Source: Micractinium sp. NFX-FRZ
Lineage: Eukaryota; Chlorophyta; Trebouxiophyceae; Chlorellales; Chlorellaceae
Direction: 5' to 3'
Assembly (NCBI GenBank): GCA_029339195.1
Contig: JAPTJF010000001.1
Span: 248,001-312,000, forward strand
Length of the DNA stretch: 64,000 bases
This document shows positions 44,649 to 56,760 of the stretch, piece by piece; position 1 is the stretch's first letter, and the number at the start of each line of letters is the position of its first letter. Below the pieces are notes generated by a model. That model was not told where the DNA came from. It worked only from the letters and a program-made list of their open reading frames with translations, and searched no databases. The position numbers and the translations under genes were made by a program.

Positions 44649-47600
44649 ATGGCACTGATGCTGCCGCTTCTCTACATCGCTCTGGGCGCCCTGGTGAGCG
44701 TCAATTCGGCTTTAGCGACAGTGCTTGCACACAGCGAGAGCTTGAACAACCTTGGAACTATGTCCAGTATATGTGGGGCGAAGGCCCGCCACAGAGCGGC
44801 CGTGGCGGCAGCGGGGCCGGCGGCAGACGGGTGTTGTGTGGTCGCCCCCACCAGCAGGGGCGCTGCCCACTGTCAGCGGCTATTACACTCCCATTTTGCC
44901 CATACCGCACATACCTTTCATTGTTCCCCCACCAGGCCGCATTTGTGGTGTATGGGTTCCACCCGTTGAAGCGCTGGCGCTACCGCCACATCCCAGGTGC
45001 TGCCTCGCTTCTGCCTCGCCACACGCTTGCAAGCGGCAATTGCCTCCCCAACGCACCCACCTCCACGCTCAACATACAGACACCAGCACGCCCCTCCTGC
45101 ATCACATCCTGTTGAGCTTCCATCCTGCCCACCACCCATCTCCCCCCCCCCTGCAGGCCCGCCCTTCCGCTGGCTGGTGGGCCACCTTCCCGAAGTCCTT
45201 GCAGAGGGAGCTGACGAGGCACACGTGAGGCCTCAGCTACTCACACCTGATTAGCCTTCTGGGGAAAGAAGCGTGCCTTGCTTGGCAGGCCTAGGCCAGC
45301 TGGGCAGGCGGCTGGCTGCAATGGCTGGTATCCGATGTGTGTGGTAGTGCAGCGGCTACCGCCTTCTGCACCAGCACCCATCCTTCCTCCCAAGCAGCTG
45401 GTCTGCCTCTCTTCCCGTCCATTTGCCCACCCGTCCGCCCACCTGCCCTCCTGCCCACCCGCCCGCCCACCTGCCCGTCGATCCGACGGTGCAGGCGCGC
45501 TGGGCCCAGCAGTATGGGCCCGGTCCCTTCTGCTTCTGGATGGGAGGCGTGCCTGTAGTCCAGACTGACAACCCTGAGCTGGCACGGTGGGTTCCAGGGT
45601 GGTGCGGTCACCTGGGAACAGGCAGACTCCCCGCCAGGCGGCATTTGACGGCAGCACTTGGGTGCATCCATCCCTGCCCGCCCCCTCATGGGCCTCATTG
45701 CCCACGCCCCCTGCCAGGCAGTGCCATAGTTGTGATGCCGCCTCCCATCTCTGCTGCAGCCTGTCCTGCTGGCCTGCCCCTCTCCATTCATGGCAGATGC
45801 TGCATGCAACACCCCACACGCAACAAACTCGACTCCCTCGCCCGCCCCGCTGCCATCTCGTGGCACACCCCACCCGTCCCAAACTCTACTCCCTTCCCCG
45901 CCCCGCTGCCACCTTGTTCGAACACATGCCCAATACCAAACTGTGCGCAGCAAGGTGCTGGCGCAGCCCAACCGCCCCAAGTTCTACACCCTGCACCGTG
46001 GTGTGGAGGAGCAGTTTGAGCACCACAACCTGACCTTCGTCAATGGAGAGCTGTGGAAGGTGTCCCGCAACGCCTGGTCCCCATTCTTTAGAAAGGTGCG
46101 CTGTTGGGTGCGTGGGAGGGATGTCTTGGCTTGTACAATTCAAGAACTGGGCACGGTCTGCGAGTGGGGATGGTGTCTGGCCGCCCCTCTGCTCAGAGGT
46201 GAGAAGAAAGAGGCTCAGCGCAGTGCCCACCCAACCTATTTGCACATGCACCCGCCACTTGGCACCCTCTTTTGTGTGCCTGCCTGCTTGCTTGAGTGCA
46301 GGAGAGCCTGGCCAAGCTGGCACCGCTGATGAGCGCCTCTGCCGGTCGCCTGGCGGAGCACCTCGGGGTGGCTGCGGACAAGGGGCAGGAGGTGGAGATT
46401 CGGGGGGAGCTGGGCAAGATGACGATGGACGTGGTGAGGGGTGTGGGGTGAGGGGGGCGGTTGGGAGGAGGCGGAAGGTTGAGTTTGAGTGGAGAGGGTC
46501 GGGGTTGAGGGAGCGTGCCCGAGCTGTGTGGCTGTCATGAGCAAAAGAGCAGCGATGTCCGGGCTAGGCTGGGCTGACGGAGGGCGTACATCAAGTGTGG
46601 ACATTGCATCAGGTGTCATGAGGTGACCCGATGGGCATGATGTGTTCACCCGAGGGCAGCAGCGGAAGGCAGCACAGCGCAACCTCCCCATGCTCGCTCT
46701 GCCTCCAGGCCCCCACCCTTGGCTCACCCTGCCGCTACTCACCGCCTTATGCATGCTGCCCTCCTGCGCCCCGCCGCCTCTGCAGGTCGGCACCACGGCC
46801 TTCGGGTGAGGCGCAGCCTCGTGTCAGATCAGGGAGGGTGCGGGCCTTGCGATGGGCTGCTCCTCAAGCCCACAAGCCTAAAGTAGCAGCTGGCTGTGAA
46901 CCTCATTTGGTACTGCTGCCGCCCATATCCGGCTCCCGCGCAGCTTCCCTGCTACCCTCCCTCATTGCTGGCCCTGCACCGCTGCCGGACTGGCCACCCA
47001 CCCACCCACCCCTCTGCCCGCCCCGCCCCTGCCTGCCCACCACCTCGCTCCCCCCTCCTCCGGCCCTACATCTTCAGGCGCTAGCTAACACTTGGAACTC
47101 CCCTCTGCTACAGGGGGGAAGCAAGCAGCCTCCCCCTGCTCCCTCCCCCCTCCGGCAGTGTTAACTTTGACACCCTACAGCGCGCGCAGGAGGCAGGGCA
47201 GCAGGCACCCGCCTCCCTCAAGGAAGCCCGGGTGCAGGCCCCCGCCGACCGACTCCACTGGGCGCTGCGAGTCCTGTTCGAGGGCATTGGTGAGTGTGAA
47301 TTGGGCTTGAAGCAGGCAGGTCTTGGAAGACGCCCGGTGTCCAAGGGGATGGGTGCAAATGGCAGGGCAGCATGTTTCGTGGGAGGTTAGTGGGCAAAGG
47401 TGCCGGGTTGCCTTTGTTTTGGCCCTGCCCATCACACCTCCTCCTCGTCCTCATCCCCACTGACCACTCCGTGCTTCCTGCCCTGCTTCTGTCCCACACC
47501 TGAATACGCCCCCTCCAACCTGCCAGGAAGCTGCAGCTGCCGGGTGGGACAACCCACAGCTGCGCTGCCTTGTTCTGCCTCCTCCTTTCGAGCGTGCCTT

Positions 47601-50193
47601 TCCCAACTGCCCAGCCACCCCTCCCTCCTCCCTCCCTCCCACCCTCGCCTGTTCCCTCCCTGGCATCAATTGACGTGCAGCACTGACCAACCCCATCTAC
47701 GGCCTCTTCTTCCTCTTTCCCGAGCTGGAGCGTGCCGTCAAGTGGGCCGCCAACGCGCTGCCCACCCCAGCCTTCCAACAGGTGAGCAAAGTGTGTGTGC
47801 GATTTCAGTGAGGCGTGTGGGTGCGTCACGTACCGTGCATGCCATGAAGCGCTGCCGGTTCGCAGAGGGCACTATAACCGTGCACTTGCCTGCCCGCCTG
47901 CCAGCCCTCGGCCGCCTTCTCTCAAGCCTCTCCCCCACCCACCGCCCCCCACCCACAATACCCACCCCACCCGCCACACAACTTCACCTCACACAAGCAC
48001 CCCCTCCATGCCTCCCTCCCTCCCTCCCTCCTTTCTTCAGGAGCTTGCCGCCCGAGCAGAGCTGAGGCACGTGGGTGTGGATCTAGTGAAGCAGCACCTG
48101 GCCCACTCCGCCCTGCTGGCCAAGCCCGCTGACGCTGCGCACTCAGCACGCGCAGCGCGCCCCGCTGTGGTCGACCCCGGCAGCTTCCTGGCGCTCATCG
48201 CCCCCACCATGGGCAAGGAGGTGGCGGGGGAGACGCTGGGAGAGGTGTGGGCGGCCGGCCAGGGCGCCACTTTCATCATTACTGGTGCGCATGCAAGCGA
48301 GTGCCTCCCGGCCTCCCTGCTGCCCACCTGCCCTCCTGCCCGCCCTGTCAGTATCATCGTCTTTGTGCACCGCTCGACTTGCCTTGAATTACCCAAAAAT
48401 GCTTACAAAACGCAGGCTTGTGACCATCAATCGTCCCTGTATCCCTGTGCCACACTGCCGCGGCGCCGCAAGTGTTTGCCATTGGTGCTGCCTACAGCTG
48501 CCACCGCTGCTCTTCTGGACCAACCTGAACCCTGCCACTTCTTCTTCTGCCCCCCATGCAGGGTACGAGTCCACCGCCAACCTGCTGTGCTTCGCCATCT
48601 ACCTGCTGGCATCACACCCGGGTGGGGCTGGGCAGGGCAGGGGCGAAGGGCTGGGTGGAATTGTGAGGTTGGGATGCCCGCCGCTTGCATGCACCCACGT
48701 GCTGCCTGACCAGGCAATGCACGCCCCTGCTTGCCTTGCCCCCCTCCCCTGTGCCTGCCTGTCCCCCGTGCAGAGCAGGAGGCGCGGCTGCTGGCCGAGG
48801 CCGACTCCTTTGGCCCCTCCTCCTCCCTCCCCGAGGGAATGGGCCCCGAAGTTGTGGAGTCGCGCCTGCCCTTCACCTGGGCGGTGGTGCACGAGGCGCT
48901 GCGCATCCTGCCGCCGTCCCCCATACACATCCGGGAGGCCAAGGAGGGGATGGTGCTGGGAGGGCTGCGCATGCCGGCCAACGCCCAGCTGCAGGTGCGG
49001 GTGGCCTGGACAATGGGAGCTGGTGCAGTGGCCGACACAGGCCGGTGCAGTGCCAGCCAACGTTCAGCTTGCCCGCCCCAGTGAGCACCCCGCCCTGCCC
49101 TGGCCAACCCGTCCCTTTCCCCCTTGCTGCCAGGTCACTGTCAACTGCATGCGCCGCACAAGCTTCCTCCTACACATGCCCACATGCCCACCCCACCCGT
49201 CTCTGCCCCACCCGTGCCTCTGCCCACATGCACCCCCTCCCAGGTCAACGTCAGCTCTATGCACCGCAGCGAGCGGTGGTGGCGCGACCCCCTGGCCTTC
49301 AAGCCAGAGCGCTTCATCCCCGGCACACCCGAGGCTGCAGAGGTGGGTGCGGGGTGGAGCAGGGCGGGGTGGAGTGGAGTGGGGCGCTGCTGGAGGGGCG
49401 GCACGGCCCGCTGGCCAAGTGGGAGGTGCAGCGCCAGCAAGGCAGGGCTGCGGTGTTGATGCGGTGCAGCTCTGGGGACAAGAGGAAGAAATAACTGCGC
49501 TTGCCTCAGTCTTCCCCCTGTAGTCGCCTGCTCGTCCCTGAAAACATGATTGCTGGCATCACCCAGCGCCTGCAGACCACCCCCGGCGCCTTCCTGCCGT
49601 TCGGCGACGGCGCCCGCAAGTCAGTGGGGGCGGGCTGTGGGGAGGAGGACGGGACCTGCACCTGAAAAAGTGACAATCACGGCTACAGTGCAGCAGCACA
49701 CCTGACATGCTACCTGCCACCTTTGCTGACTCGGCTTTCTCTCCTTCCCCCATGCCCATCCTTGAAACAATGACAGGTGCATTGGCTACAAATTTGCTCT
49801 GATGGAGGCCACCCTCTCGCTGGCCAAGCTGTACCGGCAGGTGAGGGGCTGGGTGGGCACTTGCAAGATGATGGGGGTGCCTGGACCCCTATCCGTGTGG
49901 CCACTGGAGCAGCGGCAGTGGCCGCCTGCCTGCCTTTAAAGCCTGCCAGCCTGCCTGAGTGCCCATGTGTATGCCCAGTCCTGCGGCTGACTGCGGTGTT
50001 GTGTTGTTGCTGGCTATCGGATCAAGCCACGAGGCAAGCCAGGCCCTCATTGTCCCCCACACTTGCCCGCCCGTGTTGTGCTGTGCAGTACACCTTCCGC
50101 CTGCTTCCGGGCCAGATTCCGCTCAAGACCAAGACCGTGTTGACTATGGGCCCAGCAGATGGGGTGCGGGTGACTGTGCACCGCCGCAGCTAG
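44649..50193 (+). CDS. Cytochrome P450 (tandem copy B)
   Basis: Sixteen exons with the same intron positions and phases as copy A: 44649-44693, 44936-44996, 45157-45224, 45495-45586, 45951-46095, 46302-46433, 46786-46805, 47159-47289, 47681-47781, 48041-48284, 48562-48621, 48774-48994, 49244-49342, 49576-49619, 49777-49840, 50089-50193. Total 543 aa. Motifs: hinge IPGPPFRWLVGHLPEVL, I-helix TGYESTAN, K-helix HEALR, PERF, heme loop FGDGARKCIGYKF. Differences from copy A fall in predicted substrate-contact stretches (IHIREAKEGM versus MGIREAKEGI; IPPDAAL versus MPANAQL), so the two may differ in substrate. Exon 14 starts at 49576 by analogy with copy A; an upstream AG at 49523 would break phase. 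Confidence 0.94.
49130..49157 (+). repeat. Copy of the exon-13 5' junction in the upstream intron
   Basis: CCAG|GTCACTGTCAACTGCATGCG CCGC echoes the exon start CCAG|GTCAACGTCAGCTCTATGCA CCGC at 49244, about 110 bp away. Confidence 0.7.
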
Positions 50194-50841
50194 CCCCACT
50201 CGTAGGCATCGTGTGGGGCAAATCGTTTTTCGGCGCCTGCGCTTCGCGCTGTAGAAGCGGCAGCTATTGTACACTGGCAGGGTCGCGCACAGGTGTGCAC
50301 TATTATTGGGTGCCCCGCTTGAGGTGCTATAGTAGGCAGTTATGTGCAGCACAGCCTGAGTTTGAGGCAGCACAGTGTGATCACGCAGCACACTGCTGGT
50401 TCGGTGGTGTGTGTCTGCCTCTTTGGGCCACACAGGGGCCCCTCTGCCGGATCGTTGTACTGCACGTGTACTTCCGTTGCATTTCCCACTGACGTGAACG
50501 TTTCCAACTCAGTATGCTTTCATGACACCTCTTCATTATGACCGTCCGTGTGAATCAAAGTGACGTCACTACCTATCGATAATCGATTAGAGTTGATGAA
50601 GTAGTAACTGATTTGGCGCTCACTCAGATCGACTGCCTGTAGCCACTGACGCCCTGGCCCCCAGGTTGAGTTGCAGCCGCTGCCGGCGCAAGAAGGTTGC
50701 CCACTAATGGCTCTACATGATGTGTGCGCATTGCTTAGGAAACACTTTTGCAGCATGTGATTGCAGTGAGTTCGGATGTGGATTATGATAGGCCAGATAT
50801 GCCCCTGCCCATTGCCCCTGCTGAGGCTGCTCTGCTCCCCC
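50194..50841. other. Convergent intergenic region
   Basis: 3' flanks of P450 B (+) and the HMG-box gene (-). It contains ATCGAT repeated within TATCGATAATCGATTA near 50576. No gene seen. Confidence 0.5.
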
Positions 50842-53800
50842 TCAGGCCTCGATGCCCCCCTGACGCGCCTTGGTGCCCGGAGTGATGACCAGCCCCTTGG
50901 CCGCCTGGGCGGGCCAGCCAACGGCGGCAGCGGCCTCCTGGCTGGGCGCCACCTCTGCCTCTGCACCGGCCGCCGCCGCCTCCAGCTCCTGCACCCGCTC
51001 CTGCAGCGCCACGCTGCGCTGGCGCTCAGCCATGAGCAGGCGCTGCAGGCGGCGGGAACGACGGGAAAAGGCGCAAGGGAGAAGTGGTGAGGAAAGTGCA
51101 TGCGAGCGGGAGCAGCAGCGGTTGGCAGTCACAGGCGGCGCAGAGGGGCTGACAGCAGCCGGAACAGGGGTGCAAGGAAGCAGCGCCGCAAGACAGGGGA
51201 GTGAGCTGTCGCCCCAGTCACCTGGAAGACGCGGCACGTGGCCAGCAGTGGGACCTTCATGGTGGCGTCGTCCTTGGCGGCCCGGTTCAGCTCGTAGGTG
51301 GGGTTGCGCATGCGCCCCAGGAAGTCGCAGCTGCAGGCCGTGGGGGTGGGGGCGAGGAAGAGAAATACAGCTATAAGGTTGCCAATTGGACAGGGGCGTC
51401 GGGGGGGGGTCCATGGAACAGCAGCAGGCAGCGGTACAACACCTGTGCCTGCACAGGTCGGCACTTGCGAGACAGCGAGGTGCAGAAACACACAAACCAG
51501 ATATCGTCGCATTCCATCGCTCAAGGCCTGCCCCTTGTGCTCACCCTCAACCCGCAGCCCCCCACCCCACCACCCACCTCTCAAGCAGCGACCCCTCCGC
51601 CAGGTCCTCAGGCAGCACCAGCTCGCCTCCCTCTGAAGAAGGCGTAAGAGGGGGCAGATTGGTACTAGGAACCATTGGCAGGGCGAGAGTGAAGATGGGG
51701 GAACCAGGCAGTGTGGCGTCAGGCAGCAGCCGGGTAGGCACCCAGGCCACAACGCCAAGCGTGGGCATCACCAGTAGCCAACCCTTCCACCCCTGACCCT
51801 CACTGCCTACACACAACCCAACACCCTGCACTGCCTCCTGCTCACCTGCTGTCAAACACGCTAGTACTCCTACAGCAGTGCGACACCTCTCCACCCCTCC
51901 CTGTTCGCCCTCCCCCACCCCGCTCACCCGTGTTGTCAAACACCTCCCGGCTGAAGGCCTTCCTGAAGCGCTCATACTCCTCCAGCAGCGCCAGGCCCAC
52001 GGGGCAGGGGCGGCCGTCGGCGTCGCACGCGCCGCCCAGTCGCTGCGCCTTGACGCGCGCCGCCTCCACCTGTGGGGAGGAGGGTGAGGGGGAGATAAGA
52101 AGGGGTGCGGTGTGAGGAGTTGGGAGGCACACAGCAGATCCGGCTAGCAGCAAGGGCTGGGAAGGCAAGTGGGTCAAAAACAAATTGAGCAGAATGGGAG
52201 GGTATGGAAGGAGGCCACCAGAGCCAGCAGAGCACCAGATTCTCCAGCCCAACACATCATCTCCCGACACCCCACCCCACCCTATGCTGCCACTCACCAG
52301 CCCATATCCGGCCAGCCCAAGGCCGCGCCGCAGCACCACATACTTGCCGGTGCTGGTCTGGCTCAGGATGCACTCGGCGGGGTGCGCGTCCCAGTCGCAG
52401 TTCTGCGGGGGCAACGAGGGGTGGGGTGGTAGGCGGGGTGAGTGGAGGCGGGCAGGAGGGATGGCCAGGCAGGAAGCTGGGCAGGCTGAGAACAGCCACT
52501 TTGGGGATATGTTTGAGCGGCCTCAATAACCCTCGGCTTGCAGGGCAGCAGTCCAGCTGAGCCACCAGCAGGCACATCACACCTCTGCACCTCACCCCAC
52601 CCTCCAGCACTCCACGAGCGACCCCCCCCCCACCCCACCCACCAGGCGCTCCGCCTCATCATCCCCCTCGTCCTCTTCCCCGCCCTGCTGCGCCTCCTCC
52701 CCAGCGATCTCCTCCTCCTCCTCGGCAGCAGCAGCTGCAGCGGCCTTGGCCTTCTTGCCGCCTGCTGGACAGGACAGAACGCAGGCGATGTGAGCTTGCG
52801 TGTCTCACATGAAACATAAGTGCACCACAAGGCCTGCCCTTCCATCCAATCTCAACTGCTCTGCCCACACCTGCTTTCTGCATCAAGCACCCCACCCCAG
52901 CCCACTCACCCTTGGCACGCTTGGCGCTGGGGCCGCCGGCGCCAGCAGGGCGGGCGCGCTTCTTGGTGGGTGCGGCCTCGTCACCCTCCTCGCTGCCCGC
53001 CGCCTTGGCCGCCGCCTTGAGCTCCTGCCAGGGAGTGGAGGGGCGAGGAAGAGGGGCAGGTCGGCCAGGGCAGAAAGAAGTGTGGCAACTTGGCATAGGG
53101 GCCGGCAAGCAAACGAGCTCTCAGGGCAGGCCTGCGGCAGAAGGCAAACAGCGGGAGATGCCCCGCCCCTGTGCCCCCCACCGTTTGCCCACCCCTCCCT
53201 CCCTCCCCTCCCACACCCCCTGCTGCTCCCCACCTTGGCCTGCGCCTCAAAGGGCGACTTGTCCTCGGGGGTGGCCTCCTTCCAAAGGGTGGACACCGCC
53301 TTCATCAGCTCGGGCAGGCCCGCCTGTGGGTGTGGGGCAGGAGGGTGAGGGAGAAGGTGGTCGGGTGCAGCAGTTGATGCAGCAGCAGCAGCAGCAGCAG
53401 GGGGCAGCAATGCAGGTTGTGGGTTGCGGAGGCATGCGGTTTCAGCAGCTGCTGCTGCTTGCTTGCGGGGAGGGGGACCAGGGCGGGCAAGCCGCGCTGG
53501 AAGGGCAGGCACCCCCGTCCCAGCACCCATCCACCCATCCACCACCACACCTGTGCACCCCACCCCGGCACCCACCTTGGGGTCCTCAGCCCGCACCCCC
53601 GGCAGGCGGTCGGTGCAGAAGAGCTGGTAGGCGGTGGGCGTGCGCTTCACCTTGGGCTTGCCCGCCGCAGCCGCCGCGGCCACCGCCTCCTTGCCACCCG
53701 CCGCCTCCACCTCCGCCGCGTAGCGCTCCTTGTCAGCGGCAACTGCCGCCTGCAGGGGCAAGGTTGTGAGGCACCAGGAGGTGGGGAAGCAAAATCTGAA

Positions 53801-56233
53801 CAAAGACGGCTCAGCGAGAGGCGTAGGCAGGAGGCGCGGTGCACCTTTGCATGTGAGCTGCCTGCCCCAGCACTGCCCTGGTGCTTGCAAGCCCTGTCTT
53901 CTGCCCCCACCCAACATGTTGTGTACACCCACCTCGTAGGGTGCCATGTCCTCGGGCGTCAGCGCCTTGTACAGGTCAGCCACCTTGGCAGTGAGGGCGG
54001 CGTTGCTCAGCTCAGGGTGGTCGGCTGCGGGGGAGAACAAGGTGAGGTGAGGAATGGGCAGGGGAGGCACACGTTGACAGGTTAGTTAGGGGCAGCAGGA
54101 TGGGGAGCGCTCGCAAGTGCAGCATGCAGGCGACCACCCCGCCAACCTGTCTCCACCCTGCTGCTGCTGCCTTGCGCACCCCAGCTGCCCAAGCCGCATG
54201 CACCTTGCCGCACCCTCACCCTTGATCTGCGCCCGGTTGGCCTGCATGAAGTGCATGTAGGCGTTGAGCGGGCGCTTGGGCCCCTTGGCAGCCGGCGCTG
54301 CTGCTGCTGCGCCGCCCTCGCCGCTGCCGCCGGCGGCTGCCTTGGCCGTCTTGGGCTTGGGGGCCGTCTTGGGCTTGGCTGCCGCTGCCACCTTGGGTGC
54401 TGCCGCCGCCGCGGGCTTGGGCTTGGGCAGGGCGGGCTGCTTCTTGGTGGGGGCTGGGGCGGGTGGCGCGTCGGCAGCGCCCTCCTCCTCCTCCTCAGCG
54501 CCTGTGGGACGGAAGGGCAAAGCCCACGGTCAGAGTGCTGGTACCAGTGTGGCGGGTCTCAGCGCGAGCTGCTATCTTGCACGAGGCAGCAGGCGCTTTC
54601 AGTGAGCCCCAGGCAGGGCCCGGGCTTGCACCCACAGTGCTGCAGGAAGCACCCAACCCACTTGCAAGCCCACTTTCGGTGCATAGAGCGCAAGGCAGCA
54701 CCCACCTGCGGGCTCTGCATTCTCCTTGTCCAGCTCAGCAGCCGGCGCCCCCTCCTGCTGCATGGGCGCGGCGGCCACGGCGGGCGACTTGCTGGCGGGC
54801 GGGGCGGGGCGGGCCTGCGGGGCACGGGAGGGCGCAGAACGCTGGAATGAGGACGAAAATGGGCGGAAGAGAGAGGTAGCACGGGCAGGCAGCAGCGTTT
54901 GTCTGCGGCCAAGACAGTGCACTAGATCCCCCAGAGAGTAAGTAGCAGCACCTAGCACCCGGAACCCTGCAGCCCCTGCTCCCTCACCTTGATGACCTTC
55001 TTGACCGCCGGCGGTGCGGGCTTGGGGGCCGGGACGGGCTTGGGAGCCGCGGCGGGCTTGGGAGCCGCGGCACCAGAGGCGGGTGCTGCCGTCGCCAGGG
55101 GCTGTGCCTTCTTCACAACCTGCAGGGGGCACCAGGTGGCAGGCATGGACGAGGGGTCGGCAAAGTGGAGTGTTGAAAAGCAGGTGCAGTTGGAGAAGAA
55201 CATTGGGCAGGGCACGCATTGCCCAAAGGCTGCAAGCGCGGCTCGAGAGGGGAGAGGCAGGGGACAGAGTGCAGGCAGCACCCACCAGGCCGCCCTTGCG
55301 CTTGCCCAGCTGTGGCTTGCTTGCGCCGCCGCTCGCGGCTGCAGGCTCGGCGGCGGGTGCTGCCGCCTCCTCCTCGGCAGCAGCGGCAGGCTCCTCTGCG
55401 GCAGCGGGCTCCTCCTCCTCAGCGGCGTCGGCGGCTGGCTCCTCATCCACCGTCTGCTCCTCGCCAGCGAGCTCGTCGGCAGCAGGATCTTCAGAGGCAG
55501 GCTCCTCAGCAGCAGGGGACTCCTCAGCTGGGGCGGCGTCCGCCTGCTCGGCCGGCAGCGCCTCCTCCTCGTCGCCGTCCTGCCAGGATATAGACAGCAG
55601 TAAGGTGCAGTGTCAGTGGGGAGGCGAGGCGGGTGCGTTGCGTGCACAGGGCGGCGGGCAGCACCCACGTGGGTGCTGACGCGGGCGCCCTCCAGTCCCC
55701 GTACCTCGGCGCCCAGGGCGGCCAGCGCCGCCTCAATGTCCTCGTCCACAGCAGCAATGTCCTCCTGCAGGGTGTTGAGGCAAGGAGAAGAGGTGAAGGA
55801 AGGGCGGGCGGCTGCGCAACCCGGGCTGCAACCTGCAAGCGCCGCGCGCGGGTGTGCCGTCGCTGCCGCTCACCTGCGTCGCCGGCTGCGTCGCCTGCAG
55901 CGCCACCTCCTCCTCCTCCTCCTGCAGGCATTGTTTGGCACAGGCAGCACTGGTGAGCACAGGCAGGCAAGCAGCCAAGCAGCCAAGCGGCATGTCAAAC
56001 GAGGGCCTTGCCTGCAGCTGCGCCTCCAGCGCGGCCAGCTCCATGTCCACGGCGTCCTGGGGCTGCGACATTGCGCCTTCTTGCTGCGGGAGGGGCAGGG
56101 GAGGGGCTGTCAGGGGCTGGGGGGGCTGGGCGCTGGCTGGCGGCTGGCGGCGCAGGCCTCTCCTCACCTTGGCTGCGACGATGCGGGAGCTGCTGACCCC
56201 TGTAAGTATGCCTGCACGCTTCACGACGGGCAT
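50842..56233 (-). CDS. Two-HMG-box chromatin protein with acidic N-terminus and unassigned C-terminal domain
   Basis: Eighteen exons: 56233-56168, 56083-56012, 55921-55874, 55764-55705, 55579-55286, 55119-54988, 54841-54706, 54498-54220, 54024-53933, 53749-53576, 53323-53234, 53024-52910, 52761-52643, 52402-52298, 52069-51928, 51632-51578, 51330-51222, 51042-50842. Phases close for 762 aa. The N-terminus is Glu/Ala-rich, followed by Lys/Pro/Ala repeats. HMG box 1 starts GPKRPLNAYMHFMQANRAQI (about 337-410); box 2 starts KVKRTPTAYQLFCTD (about 427-490). A basic nuclear-signal-like stretch (TKKRARPAG...SAKRAK) and an acidic Glu/Asp patch follow. The last 200 residues (NCDWDAHPAECILSQTSTGK ... 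FLGRMRNPTYELNRAAKDD, then a coiled coil MAERQRSVALQERVQELE) match nothing I know. The second intron uses a GC donor (CAG|GCAAGG). Likely a nuclear DNA-architectural protein. Confidence 0.88.
53380..53400 (+). repeat. (AGC)7 microsatellite in intron
   Basis: Seven AGC units in an intron of the HMG-box gene. Confidence 0.85.
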
Positions 56234-56760
56234 TAGGCTTCAAAAATAGCGGGAGGAGGCGGCAGAAGCAGGGGAATTTCAGAGCGGAACTTCAAGTTGA
56301 AGCCCAGCATGAAAGCATGCCGCTGGGGATGAATGCAAGCATGCAGGCACTCTCCGCGCCACTGCAACCTGTTGCCCATCATTTGAGCCTTCTGTTGCAT
56401 CACAAGGACGCCGGCCAGGCCTCGAGGGGCTTGCGACATGGGGGTGAGTCCCGCCGCCTATTTTTCGCTTTCTATGCACGCTTGACGGCCTGGGATCGTG
56501 ATCTGGCGTGTTGACATCAATGTTCCACTGTCCAATATGGCCGGGGAGGCTTGGTCCGCTGATCTCGAAAGTCTCGGGGCGCCTCCTCCTCGCCGCGGTT
56601 ACCGGCACCAGCATTGAGGGCTGGATGGAGCGTCTACGGTGTCTCGAGCCGAGCAGGCGGCCGGGTGATGACCGCCGCTGCACGTTGCCCTACCCACCCC
56701 TCGCCGCCGCCGCCACCGCCCCCGCTCCAGCACATTCCTCTCGCCCGCCCGACCCTGCAG
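56234..56760. promoter_or_regulatory. Divergent region, HMG-box gene / Lifeguard-BI-1 gene, including unplaced first exon
   Basis: The first coding exon of the BI-1-like gene must lie here. Candidates are a frame starting at 56537 (MAGEAWSADLESLGAPPPRR) and one at 56520 (MFHCPIWPGRLG). Only the second gives a phase-0 GT donor (56599-56600), but the first looks more like a BI-1 N-terminus. Left open. Confidence 0.4.

Noticed and set aside
49524..49575. Upstream acceptor for P450 B exon 14
   Set aside because: TAG at 49523 would add 52 nt and break the phase. Copy A supports the start equivalent to 49576.
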